A DNA stretch of 64,000 nt from Rhodopirellula islandica. Its GTDB lineage: Bacteria > Planctomycetota > Planctomycetia > Pirellulales > Pirellulaceae. Positions 56,401 through 64,000 of the stretch are shown here, piece by piece (the first letter of the stretch is position 1; the number at the start of each line of letters is the position of its first letter). The notes under the pieces were generated by a model. That model ran no database searches. It was given only the letters and a program-made list of their open reading frames with translations, and was not told where the DNA came from. Position numbers and translations under genes: made by a program. The DNA is taken from assembly GCF_001027925.1 (NCBI RefSeq), contig NZ_LECT01000016.1, positions 248,001 through 312,000 of the forward strand. Reading direction: 5' to 3'.

Positions 56401-56652
56401 GTCCGCTTCGCCCGCGATCCGAAAACGAATCAACGATTCCGACAACTGGCACGAAGGGATCCCCTTCTGCGGCAAGACAACGATTTTTTCACTGGTTTGC
56501 GCGAGGGCGTTTGTCACGCCGAAAACACAGACCAACAACCCTGCCAGCGATCGCGACACAGCGATTGCGAAAGCATCGTAGAACGTGCGCGACACGTCAC
56601 GACAACGGTCGTTTCGAGGTGTTGTCCGCGCGTTTGTTTCGCCTTGCCCCAT
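53431..56652 (-). CDS. Very large exported protein of unknown function
   Basis: The ATG at 56652 was chosen because the signal region (SLAGLLVCVFGVTNALAQ) follows; the earlier 61-codon extension is poorly supported. The 1073-residue protein has no recognised enzyme motif. It contains a segment like those with an N-G-G-F-E opening (SLLSNGGFEQSSLPD) and a beta-sandwich carbohydrate-binding-like region near residues 800-1000 (VDVENTRELRVTIDNLSDGI). A cysteine pair pattern (CRNCGHHH) is near the middle. Its neighbours on this strand are also membrane or exported. It ends with a Pro/Ser-rich tail. Confidence 0.65.
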   Translation of the reverse strand: MGQGETNARTTPRNDRCRDVSRTFYDAFAIAVSRSLAGLLVCVFGVTNALAQTSEKIVVLPQKGIPSCQLSESLIRFRIAGEADAADEETVASETPVDQSKGSGRLDIRSAASNALIGRVEISPATVSEPVTITEPGIYDVQMRVPRDHQGWQRWLRLDSLTERDGMDVVRSWTVVVFPASSTQPTAPTQPTAGLPSPMELKPRQLMTRIDAATLRSWCSNAAAETSAKDHSLLNWNWRHDDAPISEDAMQWQARLNCLKREIKVLRDHGVDAIVLPMPEAALGADPDSSVSNEGSLEDAMLVRLAAEEMIQLDGQVWLEPPHLQCGAPVNRLVDSWNEFWGNGQASGFVVRWQSETIQCRNCGHHHATEALLPIIANLNHQHLILVEDANVETASTADATSESTVLPLLQQTLAEVRRLQPERTDGQVWLVSDHRREPPPRLSAHFPIMDSRAAEPAQGFWLGYQPVSPTSDAASSVEGNAVSMALKDDQWIQWWDQPARAAGLPRDSISSRFLLFDRDMLDSSIGKAACHVWKHWNEDLIPVPAEVANGKQRSIDGLVTVSVHPSSHSLVLVNRAPWTMSVSLTTTETTVWKTTAGDDARDLTLTVPEQTALGARLKLPPRQMVICQSESPLPRKFAWTGSVSDPATMMPRITEQVTMVVEHVGLLSELDRLPRELKTPTPEAESQAAPARSSIDRWNPGRVIQASTTLLRSPKQVTPHFAAKSPQSLLSNGGFEQSSLPDASARLGIPNWMHAQHPADAVKLDSRAAFRGEHSVRLAARDESGTQAWLISKNIATPVAGRVAISMAVRGYREPLKAPATPGASAPAIANPTAGNSGRPSLEPLGQSNEGRQGTSAEASKTLTLRVALEGSLDGQPCRHWREVEVPIDGKWQDSTVVLEWLNVDVENTRELRVTIDNLSDGIIWVDDVFVTDWFASRAERAEIQSLAYLAVQGLQRDDVKGPARLLNQFWAKQLLQFAVRRTTDPRRAEVDRPFVQPAFGQGVVSPVAIATSAPTGPPTESMLTEKTVDNLSGTAATPGSSSDPQPLVDSSQQNASVTGKIRNWLPQPLRF

Positions 56653-56916
56653 CACTTGAAAACCAGCTTTTGTGATAATCACCACCCAACAGGGTGGCCG
56701 ATTCTTCGAGATCCAACTTGAATCGTCCAACGCCAAAGTACTGGGTTCATCACCGTCATCACAAGACGATTTCGGAGGGAACTTGCATTCAAACCACGCC
56801 CCCCTAGAGGCGCACTGACCACCCTTGCCGCGCAAGAATCACCCCAGAATTAGCTGTATTCAAGATGACAAAAGCACTAAGCTGAAGGTTGTTCCGCAAA
56901 CATAGTGGAGGTGCAT
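56653..56916. other. Divergent gap upstream of large exported protein and GYF-like gene
   Basis: This 264-base gap is the promoter region for the minus-strand exported protein and the plus-strand small gene. No ORF with credible start or domain was seen. Confidence 0.4.
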
Positions 56917-57162
56917 ATGAGTGCCCAATGGTATTACATGAGTCACGGATGGTTTCATACGACGAAACGGATCGGTCCCATCAGCGAACCTGAAATGTTG
57001 CTCCGTATCGACCGGGGGAAAATTTCTCCGGAAACGTTGGTGCAAAGCTCCAAGACGCGGCAGCGGTGGGTTCCAATGAGTACGATTGAACCTGCCATGC
57101 GGCGATGGAAAGCGTCTCATCCCAACGAAGCCGGTGACGCCGCGCACGGGCAGGCCAGCTAG
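56917..57162 (+). CDS. Small GYF_2-like (DUF4339) domain protein
   Basis: The ATG at 56917 follows GGAGG with a six-base spacing. The 81-residue protein begins MSAQWYYMSHGWFHTTKRIG and continues with PISEPEMLLRIDRGKISPET and LVQSSKTRQRWVPMSTI. This is the pattern of the GYF_2 domain: W-Y-Y, G-P and a following helix. Such domains bind proline-rich or other peptides in membrane proteins. It lies 15 bases before the next gene and is probably co-transcribed. Confidence 0.8.
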   Translation: MSAQWYYMSHGWFHTTKRIGPISEPEMLLRIDRGKISPETLVQSSKTRQRWVPMSTIEPAMRRWKASHPNEAGDAAHGQAS

Positions 57163-57177
57163 CCACACGGCATCTTC

Positions 57178-59241
57178 TTGAGCCGACTGCATCACACCGC
57201 CGCCGACTACGCCGCCATCGCGATTGCGCCGGTGTTGATCTTCGTGATGCTGTTCAGTCTGGCCAGCTTCCTGTGCATCGTCCTGTATTCCGGCGGGTAC
57301 TCGGGCGCGTTGGTCTGGACGATGTTGATGTACACGATGGGAGCCACTGCGGTGGCCCGGATCACCATCGAACACGATCGTCAGTACTCCTCCCTGTACG
57401 CAATTGCTTTGGGCGTCGCGACGGTTTTCGTCCTGATTCGGTACGTTGGCGATCCGATCTTTTCCATCGGGATCGTGTGGGTCGTCGGTTATTTGGCCGA
57501 CAAGATCGTTCACGACTGCACCATCGTCGATGATGCCGTCGACAGCAGCGGACAGGGACTGGTCGACAGTGGTTTGTCGTTTCTGAAGCTTCGACGACAA
57601 CAAAAACAACAGACCGACGTCTTGCCATCAAATGCGGCAACCGACGCGAATGACGCCAGTGCGATCTCCCAGTCCAACTCCAAACGCTCAGCCAAGAACC
57701 CTGCTGCCGGGCACCAACCAGGTCGAACCGTGTTGTGGCTGGCACTGGGGGCCTTGCCGCTGTTTGGTCTGGGCCAGTTTTTTCTTGGTGGCGATTCAAA
57801 AACCTGGAACCTGGCTCGAATCCTTCTGACGCTCTATTTGTTTTCTGCGTTGTCACTGCTCGTGGTGACTTCGTTTTTGAACCTTCGGCGTTATCTGCGA
57901 CAACGGCAGACCGAGATGCCTTTGGATGCAACCGTCGCATGGCTTGCAGGTGGCATTGTCATCATCGGGGTGATCCTGATGATCGCCTACATCGCTCCGT
58001 TGCCCGGCAAGGCCGTTGCTTCGCTGAAGGCCCCCGAGTTCCTCACCAATCGGTCGCCGCTGTCTGCCAGCGAATACGGGTGGGGCGATGAGGGCGCGGA
58101 AATCAGCGACGAGAACGACGCGAAGTCATCCGAAACCAGCCCAGACGGTTCTCCCAGCGGTGAAACCAAACCCGGTGCAAAAGCCGGCGGCCAAAAGGGC
58201 AACCGCGAAGATGGACCTGCGGGCAGTGATCCCGGCGGAAAGAAGCAAGGCAAGGGGCAAGACCCCGGCAGCGACCAACCCGCCGGCGGTGAAAAAAACG
58301 AGTCGTCGAAGAGCCCGTCTCCCGCGGCCAACGATTCCAAGAACTCGGGCACCCCCCCCCAATCCGAGCCCGGACAACCAGGGCCCAAGTCAGGAGACCA
58401 AGGCAAGGCGCCTCCCAACCAGTCACCCCCCTCACCGAGCGAATCCTCCTCCAAAACCGATCCACCCAACCAATCGCAGTCGAAAACATCCGAGTCGAAT
58501 GCGGCAGATGCGGCCAACGACGATTCGCAAAGTGGGGAACCCGAGAACTCAAGCTCCGACACCGATGCCGCGGAGGAATCCCAATCGCCTGATTCGCAGG
58601 AACAGGAGCCTCAAACATCCGAGCAATCGAAATCCAACAGCGAGTCGCCCTCGGACGACACCCCGAATCAAAACACGGGCAACCAACAGGAACCGCTCTC
58701 GGCTCGGACCAAGCCACCGCCCGATCGCTCGCCGTCCTTGGGGGGCGTGTTCAGCACCATGGCAGGAATGCTGAAATGGGTGATTTTCCTGGCGTTGTTT
58801 GCGTTCATCGCGTTCTTTGTCGTTCGTAACTTGGACGCCATTCTGGCGTGGTGGGACAACCTCTTTGCGGATGAAAACCGAGAACCGTCCGCTCCAAAAC
58901 CGATCGAGAAGAAAAGCTTGGAGCCGGATTCGCCACCGCGACCATTTGCATCGTTTCGAAATCCGGCTGGGGATCCCGATCCGCGTCGGGTGGTGGTTGT
59001 CACGTTTCAGGCTTTGGAAGCATGGTGCCGAGAACAAGGCGTCGAGCGATCTCCGGACGAAACGCCGTCTGAATTTGTCCGCCGAGTCGCAGTGCAATTC
59101 CCGACTCTCGGCCAATCGGCGGTCCAGGTCGTCGATGCGTACAACCGAATCGTCTATGGTCGTGCAGCGGCCTTGCAGGATGATGTCGAGGCCGCCAATT
59201 CGGTTTGGCAAGTTTTCGCTGGTGGCACCCGCACTTCATGA
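57178..59241 (+). CDS. Membrane protein with C-terminal DUF4129 domain
   Basis: The 687-residue protein starts at TTG 57178. It has at least five membrane helices in the first 280 residues (IAIAPVLIFVMLFSLASFLC; GRTVLWLALGALPLFGLGQF; GIVIIGVILMIAYIAPL), then a long Ser/Pro/Gly/Asn/Glu-rich low-complexity segment of about 190 residues. A further helix follows (LKWVIFLALFAFIAFFVVRN). The C-terminal part (TFQALEAWCREQGVERSPDE; PSEFVRRVAVQFPTLGQSAV) matches the DUF4129 domain of MoxR/DUF58/transglutaminase-type clusters. A GYF-like gene precedes it and a channel-like gene overlaps it by ATGA. Function is unknown. Confidence 0.78.
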   Translation: MSRLHHTAADYAAIAIAPVLIFVMLFSLASFLCIVLYSGGYSGALVWTMLMYTMGATAVARITIEHDRQYSSLYAIALGVATVFVLIRYVGDPIFSIGIVWVVGYLADKIVHDCTIVDDAVDSSGQGLVDSGLSFLKLRRQQKQQTDVLPSNAATDANDASAISQSNSKRSAKNPAAGHQPGRTVLWLALGALPLFGLGQFFLGGDSKTWNLARILLTLYLFSALSLLVVTSFLNLRRYLRQRQTEMPLDATVAWLAGGIVIIGVILMIAYIAPLPGKAVASLKAPEFLTNRSPLSASEYGWGDEGAEISDENDAKSSETSPDGSPSGETKPGAKAGGQKGNREDGPAGSDPGGKKQGKGQDPGSDQPAGGEKNESSKSPSPAANDSKNSGTPPQSEPGQPGPKSGDQGKAPPNQSPPSPSESSSKTDPPNQSQSKTSESNAADAANDDSQSGEPENSSSDTDAAEESQSPDSQEQEPQTSEQSKSNSESPSDDTPNQNTGNQQEPLSARTKPPPDRSPSLGGVFSTMAGMLKWVIFLALFAFIAFFVVRNLDAILAWWDNLFADENREPSAPKPIEKKSLEPDSPPRPFASFRNPAGDPDPRRVVVVTFQALEAWCREQGVERSPDETPSEFVRRVAVQFPTLGQSAVQVVDAYNRIVYGRAAALQDDVEAANSVWQVFAGGTRTS

Positions 59242-60266
59242 CGTCGCATTTGCACTCCCCCATTCACACGCAAATCGCGCGAGCGACAGCGCCGTGGATG
59301 TTTGCGCTGTCCATGTTGTTCTTGGTGTGCCAAGCGGTCTTGATCGTGATGTGGGTCGACGTTCCCAATCTTCGCGAATCGGCCACTCAGGCGGACGTCG
59401 ATCAATACGTCATTCGGGTTGATTCGACTTACTTGGGAATGTGGTTCGAACAACTCGCGATTGTTTCGATGCTGGCGATTTGGCCCATCGTGATCCTGGA
59501 GTCCGTCTACCACTGGATCATTCGGCCGAAAACACCGTCCATGCGATGGTTCCACTTCTACACGTTGACGTTTTGCATTTGCCCTTCCCTGCGGATGTGT
59601 GCTCGCAGTTACGAAATGCATGGCCAGTTGTGGTTGCCCGGCATGTCGTGGCAACGAACCAACAAACGGCTGAGGCGGCGTTTGGCGCAACACTTCAGCA
59701 TTCCGATGATCGGCATCGCGCTGTTGATCTTGCCGGTGTTGATCACGGAGTTCTTTCTCAAAGACCAAGTCGCACGTTATCAATGGCTGCGAATCGCGTT
59801 GCACATCGGCACCGGAGTGATCTGGTTTGCTTTCGCGGCAGAATTCATTCTGATGGTTTCCATTGCGGAGAAGAAGCTTCAGTACATCCGCCACAATTGG
59901 GTCGACTTGGCCATCATCTTGCTGCCGTTTTTCTCGTTCCTGCGATCGATGCAGGCGGTTCGAGGAACTCGTTTGGCGAAACTTGCGAAAATACCCCAAA
60001 TTGCCAAGCTTGCTCGGGCCTATCGCTTGCGAGGCACGGCGCTCAAGGGCTTCCGAGCCCTGGTGATCTTGGGCGTCGCCACCCGGTTGTTCAAAACCAA
60101 CAAGAAACGCCAGCTCGAACGACTGCAGGCGGAATTGTCCGTCGCGCGTCGTGAAACGCGGTTGATTCGGCTCGCGATTGCTCGACTGGAGCGTGAAATC
60201 CAGGAAGAACTGGACGATGAAGCAGGCCTGGCGGACGAAACCGACGCCGCCGTCCCGCTCAACTAG
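59238..60266 (+). CDS. Ion-channel-like multispan membrane protein
   Basis: The ATG at 59238 overlaps the DUF4129 stop by four bases. The 342-residue protein has about six hydrophobic helices, including WVDLAIILLPFFSFLRSMQA followed by VRGTRLAKLAKIPQIAKLAR. The latter has positively charged residues at regular spacing, as in the S4 voltage-sensor helix, and resembles planctomycete proteins annotated as potassium-channel-like. No selectivity-filter sequence is seen. The C-terminus is a coiled coil (KRQLERLQAELSVARRETRL). It is an ion-channel-like or voltage-sensor-like protein only by resemblance. Confidence 0.65.
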   Translation: MTSHLHSPIHTQIARATAPWMFALSMLFLVCQAVLIVMWVDVPNLRESATQADVDQYVIRVDSTYLGMWFEQLAIVSMLAIWPIVILESVYHWIIRPKTPSMRWFHFYTLTFCICPSLRMCARSYEMHGQLWLPGMSWQRTNKRLRRRLAQHFSIPMIGIALLILPVLITEFFLKDQVARYQWLRIALHIGTGVIWFAFAAEFILMVSIAEKKLQYIRHNWVDLAIILLPFFSFLRSMQAVRGTRLAKLAKIPQIAKLARAYRLRGTALKGFRALVILGVATRLFKTNKKRQLERLQAELSVARRETRLIRLAIARLEREIQEELDDEAGLADETDAAVPLN

Positions 60267-60435
60267 GTAAAAAAGAACCCAGAAGAAACTCGCCCAAATT
60301 GCCAACATTGCTGAAACTTCAGCGAATTGGCCTGGGTACCTTTCTTCGTACGCGCCCTGTTCCTGACATGACGCGGCCTTACAGTTGAAGCTCTTGCCTT
60401 TCAGTTTCCAATTTGATCCGACAAAGGACGCACCC

Positions 60436-62172
60436 GTGAGATTGTCGTACGCCCGTTTCCAACCCGCCCGCCCAGGCATTTCTCGAGTTGCCACGTTCGC
60501 GTTGGCCGCTTTGGTCGCCGTCGCAGGCATCGCCTCACCGTTCACTTCGGTGATGGCTCAAGAAAAATTGACTCCCGGTGGCGGCAGTGCCGTGGCGGGA
60601 CAATCCACTGAACCCGTTGTCGTGGTCACGTTGGGCAGCATTGACCAATTGACCCGCGACTTGAACTACCTCAGTGGTGCGATCGGCCAGCCTCAATTGG
60701 GAGGCATGTTCGCCATGATGGCCGGAACCTTCACGCAAGGCATCGACACCTCTCAACCGGTTGGTGTGGTCGTCCCGTTGATCGACGGTGCTCCGGAACC
60801 CATCGCGTTGTTGCCAACCTCCAATGTCAAAACCGTGCTCAAACGCATGGAAGCTCAAGTCGGCCCCGCCGACGAACTGGACGACGGCACCATGGTGATC
60901 GCCATCGGCGCCAACACGGTGTTCATCCGCCAAGTCGGTAACTGGGCTGTCTTGGCTCGCAACCGCAGCGTGCTGGACCGTGCTCCCGCCGACCCCTCGG
61001 CCATCATCAGCGAGATGGGCACGGACTACGACATCGCCGTTCGCTTGGACGTCCAACAGATCCCGCCGCCAATGCGTGATGCCTTGATCGGGCAAATTCG
61101 CCAAGGCTTTGACCAAGCCATGAAGCAGCAACAAAACGGCGACGAAGCCGCTTTGGAATACGCCGCTCAATCGATCGAACAACTCGAACAAGTCATCGAT
61201 CAAACCAAAGAACTGATGATCGGAATCGACATTGATTCGGCCAATCGCCGCATCATGCTCGAGACCGAATTCACCGCCGTTGCCGGAACCAAATTGGCTC
61301 GCATCTACGACGGGCAAAAACCGATCCCGTCGGCTTACAGCAGTGTCATTCGTGAAGATGCCGCCGGCTACGTTCACTTCGCCAGTTCGATTGGCCCCGA
61401 GGCTTTGGAACAAGCTCAAACGAGCGTCGACGGTGCCATGCAAATGCTGGGATCGGCTCTGAGCCAAACCGACAAGCTGAGCGAATCCGAGCAAGCCGAA
61501 GCGACAGACATGATTCGCCGCGTGGTTGAATTGATGATGGACTCGGCCAAAGAAGGCAAGTCGGACTTCGGTGCCTTGTTGCTGACCGATGCCAATAAAT
61601 TGCAATTCGCAATGGGGGCCTTTGTTTCCGACGGTGGCGAAGCCGCCAGCATCGTCAAAGATGTCGCTGCCAAGGTTCAAGGTCGCGGTGACGCACCTCG
61701 CTTTGAGTTCGACGTCAACAATTACAAGGGCGTCAACATGCACTTGGTGGAAGCCGACGTGCCCGCTGACGAAGACGAAGTTCGCAAGATCTTCGGCGAA
61801 CAAGTTCGCGTTCACATCGGAACTGGCCCCAAAGCCATCTACGTTGCTTTGGGCGATGACAGCCTGCCATTGATGAAGCAATTGATCGACGCGGAAGCAA
61901 CACCCGTGGCTCCGTCGGGCAACACGTTGATGCAACTGGAAGTCAACCTGATGCCAATCCTTCAGTTTGCTCAATCGATCGAGAACAACGATGCGATCGC
62001 CGCCATGATCGACGCTCTTTCACGAGCCGATGACGCTGGTGAATTGCGAATCGTTTCCGAAGCGATCGAAAACGGCCAAATCAGCCGGTTCATCATCGGT
62101 GACGGCATGCTGCAAGCCATCGGTGCTGCCGCTCGCCAAGCTCAGCAAGCCAAAATGAACCAGGGCTTCTGA
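60436..62172 (+). CDS. Exported protein of unknown function
   Basis: The GTG at 60436 has AAAGGA seven bases upstream; a TTG at 60385 is less likely. A signal region (VATFALAALVAVAGIASPFT) follows. The 578-residue product is Ala/Asp/Glu/Gln-rich with alternating beta-like and helical segments: YLSGAIGQPQLGGMFAMMAG, VIREDAAGYVHFASSIGPEA and SRADDAGELRIVSEAIENGQ. No catalytic motif is present. It resembles abundant planctomycete envelope proteins. An intrinsic terminator follows. Confidence 0.7.
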   Translation: MRLSYARFQPARPGISRVATFALAALVAVAGIASPFTSVMAQEKLTPGGGSAVAGQSTEPVVVVTLGSIDQLTRDLNYLSGAIGQPQLGGMFAMMAGTFTQGIDTSQPVGVVVPLIDGAPEPIALLPTSNVKTVLKRMEAQVGPADELDDGTMVIAIGANTVFIRQVGNWAVLARNRSVLDRAPADPSAIISEMGTDYDIAVRLDVQQIPPPMRDALIGQIRQGFDQAMKQQQNGDEAALEYAAQSIEQLEQVIDQTKELMIGIDIDSANRRIMLETEFTAVAGTKLARIYDGQKPIPSAYSSVIREDAAGYVHFASSIGPEALEQAQTSVDGAMQMLGSALSQTDKLSESEQAEATDMIRRVVELMMDSAKEGKSDFGALLLTDANKLQFAMGAFVSDGGEAASIVKDVAAKVQGRGDAPRFEFDVNNYKGVNMHLVEADVPADEDEVRKIFGEQVRVHIGTGPKAIYVALGDDSLPLMKQLIDAEATPVAPSGNTLMQLEVNLMPILQFAQSIENNDAIAAMIDALSRADDAGELRIVSEAIENGQISRFIIGDGMLQAIGAAARQAQQAKMNQGF

Positions 62173-62232
62173 GCCGAACCCTTGTCATTCTGTTCATTTG
62201 CACTGTCAGATGACCTGAATCAATGACCTTTC

Positions 62233-62282
62233 AAACCTCTCTGGGCGAGCCTGATCACAGGTGAATCCAGAGAGGTTTTTTC
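62233..62282 (+). terminator. Intrinsic terminator
   Basis: AAACCTCTCTGG at 62233-62244 and CCAGAGAGGTTT at 62267-62278 form a perfect 12-base-pair stem, followed by a T-run. It lies 60 bases after the exported-protein stop. Confidence 0.92.
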
Positions 62283-62307
62283 ATATTCTCTTCCGGTGTT
62301 TGCTTTC

Positions 62308-63282
62308 ATGGCTTCCGATTCATCTTCCGCCCACTCCAACGCCAATGTTTCTTGCTGCAGCCGGCGTCGAACCTGCCTGATCGGCCTGCTGTGTTTCTTC
62401 GCAGGACTGGGGCTGGGTTGGTTCTTCCGCGGGAAAAGTGTACCGCGTTCCGTCGCCAATCCACCGACCGTGATCGGCTCCCCTTCGTCACCTGGCCCCC
62501 ATTCGTCCTCTGGCAACGCTCAAAACGACGGGACGACCGAATCAGCCTCCGTCGAAGTTCCCATGTCAGAGGTGCTGAAGCTCGCGGAGGAATCGCTGCA
62601 GCACTTGATCGACAACGTCGACGGCTACACAACGCGAATGATCAAACACGAACAGGACCGCAACGGCGTTCTGCAAGAACCGTCGGAGATGTTCATGAAG
62701 ATCCGAACGCGACACGTTGGTGGCGAGCCCGGCCAAGGCCTGCGTGCTTACTTGCGATTCGAAACACCCGAGTCCGCGAAAGGACGGGAGGTGATTTGGA
62801 TCGAGGACCAAAACGACGGCCAGCTTCTTGTTCGTGAAGCCGGGTTCCTTGGCAGCATGATGACCGCCAAGCTCGAACCCACCAATTTCCTCGCCATGCG
62901 AGGCCAACGCTATCCGATCACCGAGCTGGGGCTGACGAATCTGGTCCGCAAATTGATTGAGCGTGGGTCTCGCGACGTTGACAATCCCGACGTCCGTGTG
63001 ATTCGCACGGAAGGCCATCCGTTCGATGGAAAATCATTGACGTTGCTGCAGATCCAACGATCCCAACCGAGCGACCAACCCGATGATTTCTCGTTGGCGG
63101 AAGTCGTGATCGACGAAGAGCAGAAACTGATCGTCAGCTTCCGCAGCTTTGGCTGGCCAGAATCGGAAGGCGAAACGCCGCCCCTGATCGAATCGTACGA
63201 GTACCACGACTTGGTTGTGAACCCAAAGTTAACCGACCTCGATTTCGATCCCACCAACCCGGACTACACCTTTCCTGAGTGA
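62308..63282 (+). CDS. Membrane-anchored DUF1571-like protein
   Basis: The ATG at 62308 gives MASDSSSAHSNANVSCCSRR, then a membrane helix (TCLIGLLCFFAGLGLGWFFR). The remaining 324-residue protein contains LAEESLQHLIDNVDGYTTRM and KHEQDRNGVLQEPSEMFMKI, followed by RAYLRFETPESAKGREVIWI, which match the DUF1571 pattern. A second block (VIRTEGHPFDGKSLTLLQIQ; SYEYHDLVVNPKLTDLDFD) completes it. The family is common in planctomycetes; function is unknown. It probably faces the periplasm. Confidence 0.8.
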   Translation: MASDSSSAHSNANVSCCSRRRTCLIGLLCFFAGLGLGWFFRGKSVPRSVANPPTVIGSPSSPGPHSSSGNAQNDGTTESASVEVPMSEVLKLAEESLQHLIDNVDGYTTRMIKHEQDRNGVLQEPSEMFMKIRTRHVGGEPGQGLRAYLRFETPESAKGREVIWIEDQNDGQLLVREAGFLGSMMTAKLEPTNFLAMRGQRYPITELGLTNLVRKLIERGSRDVDNPDVRVIRTEGHPFDGKSLTLLQIQRSQPSDQPDDFSLAEVVIDEEQKLIVSFRSFGWPESEGETPPLIESYEYHDLVVNPKLTDLDFDPTNPDYTFPE

Positions 63283-63703
63283 GGCGTTCGATGAATGATT
63301 CATTCGGCCTTTGGCCAAAGCGTGCGGGTGGCGCCGCACAAGACCAGGGGCGTTGCCCACTGGCTATGTTGAGCATGGCTTTTGGCCAAGGTGGACAACC
63401 GACCAACGGCCAGTTTCATCGAAGCCAGTTGCACCGCCCCTGGGACTTTGCCCGGTTGCCCCTGACGAATCGAGAATCACATTTTGGCGGGCAAAGGTTG
63501 CGTTCGCCCAGCGAACCCCGATTCTCAGACAAACAAAAAGCTTGACATCGGCGTGCTGCACCACCACGTTAGGTGAGGGCAGCGCAACCAGCGATAAGTC
63601 CGAGATTGCGAACCTGAGACGGGACAACGCAACCGGTGAAAACACCCTTCCATCCAACTTATCTCCGGACCAACCGGGGATAATCATATCGTTACCCGAC
63701 TGA
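63283..63703. other. 421-bp intergenic region with short inverted repeats
   Basis: The gap has CCAGGGGCG (63344-63352) matched by CGCCCCTGG (63435-63443), plus two TTTGGCCAA motifs (about 63310 and 63381). The CCAGGGGCG pair looks like another dispersed repeat family. Frames here (63279-63545, 63311-63703) show no domains and lack ribosome sites, so no gene is called. Confidence 0.6.
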
Positions 63704-64000
63704 ATGCCAATGATCGCACTCGGCTACATGGCGAAACGTATCGTCGAGCGTCCCGATTGGCTGGGCGTACCATCGGTCCGCGACGTCTACGCCGTGTCAG
63801 ACTGCATCTCACCGGACTTTGCGGACTACATAACTTTTTGGAAGCACAACGGCTTCTGGTTCTTCGACCGGCCTTCCAACATTACTAGGCTTTGTACGCA
63901 GCACGGCATCTCGTTGGATGACCTTGCCTTCGTGTATTACGAGGCCCATCCGCAGCAATTCGACAACGACGATCACACCTGGCGGGACTTCGGACCTGAA
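63704..64000 (+). CDS. Unrecognised protein, N-terminal part; runs off the window
   Basis: The ATG at 63704 opens a frame with no stop before the end of the window; 99 codons are visible. The protein starts MPMIALGYMAKRIVERPDWL and includes SVRDVYAVSDCISPDFADYI, FWKHNGFWFFDRPSNIT and HGISLDDLAFVYYEAHPQQF. It is rich in aromatic residues and Asp. Such short aromatic-rich proteins are common among immunity or accessory proteins, but no family is recognised. The preceding sequence has no clear ribosome site. Confidence 0.6.
   Translation, partial: MPMIALGYMAKRIVERPDWLGVPSVRDVYAVSDCISPDFADYITFWKHNGFWFFDRPSNITRLCTQHGISLDDLAFVYYEAHPQQFDNDDHTWRDFGPE

Noticed and set aside
60535-61974. Minus-strand open frame of 479 codons
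   Set aside because: Shadow of the exported protein gene on the plus strand, which has signal peptide, ribosome site and terminator.
63279-63703. Plus-strand frames before the last gene
   Set aside because: Overlap short inverted repeats, no recognisable protein features.

Overview
The window looks like a piece of a planctomycete chromosome of the Rhodopirellula/Pirellulaceae type. Nothing here names the species. The evidence is protein content: DUF1559 pseudopilin-like proteins, a DUF1573 protein, a DUF1571-like protein, a PEP-CTERM protein, an ECF sigma factor with a membrane regulator, M50/HlyD fusion proteins, a short LigD-phosphoesterase-like protein and many large secreted proteins of unknown function. 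Base composition is moderately GC-rich. Gene starts often follow AGGA/GGAG sites, and several gene pairs overlap by the four bases ATGA. No rRNA, tRNA, prophage, IS transposase or CRISPR array was seen.

Layout. 1-5.4 kb: end of a PfkB-family sugar kinase, a peroxiredoxin-like protein, a UvrD/PcrA helicase and a Cys-rich outer-membrane beta-barrel protein. 6.1-8.4 kb: an ECF sigma factor and its putative membrane regulator. 8.4-12 kb: rsmA and riboflavin synthase (coupled), enolase and a Trm112-like protein. 12-14.8 kb: two secreted proteins separated by a nested inverted-repeat element. 14.8-22.9 kb: a minus-strand run encoding a rhomboid protease, a GGQ release-factor-like protein, an M50-HlyD fusion, a HlyD protein, a GAF-like/HlyD protein and an HEXXH peptidase. 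23.2-36.4 kb: two flagellar blocks (flgD, flgE; then fliG, fliH, fliI, fliJ, a MotE-like protein, fliK), separated by a VanZ-like protein, DAHP synthase and a histidine-kinase/STAS pair.

36.4-64 kb: a repeat-rich gap, a FAD oxidoreductase, a DUF1573 protein, a large probable lipoprotein, a decayed Ser/Thr kinase next to repeat elements, then a lipoprotein, a DUF1559 pseudopilin, a phosphoesterase, a permease, an esterase, ribBA coupled to a LigD-phosphoesterase-like gene, two large membrane or secreted unknowns, a GYF-like protein, a DUF4129 protein coupled to an ion-channel-like protein, and two further exported proteins. The last gene runs off the end.

The most system-like locus is the tightly coupled set of three membrane-fusion-type proteins, one carrying a site-2 protease core, at 16.3-21.6 kb; no ATPase or outer-membrane channel accompanies it in the window. 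Other unusual points are a hook protein with two tandem extra domains, a FliG whose C-terminal charged residues look lost, a sigma-factor regulator joined to a pseudopilin-like sensor region, and at least four families of short dispersed inverted repeats, some inserted into one another. All functional calls rest on motif recognition by eye; no database search was run.
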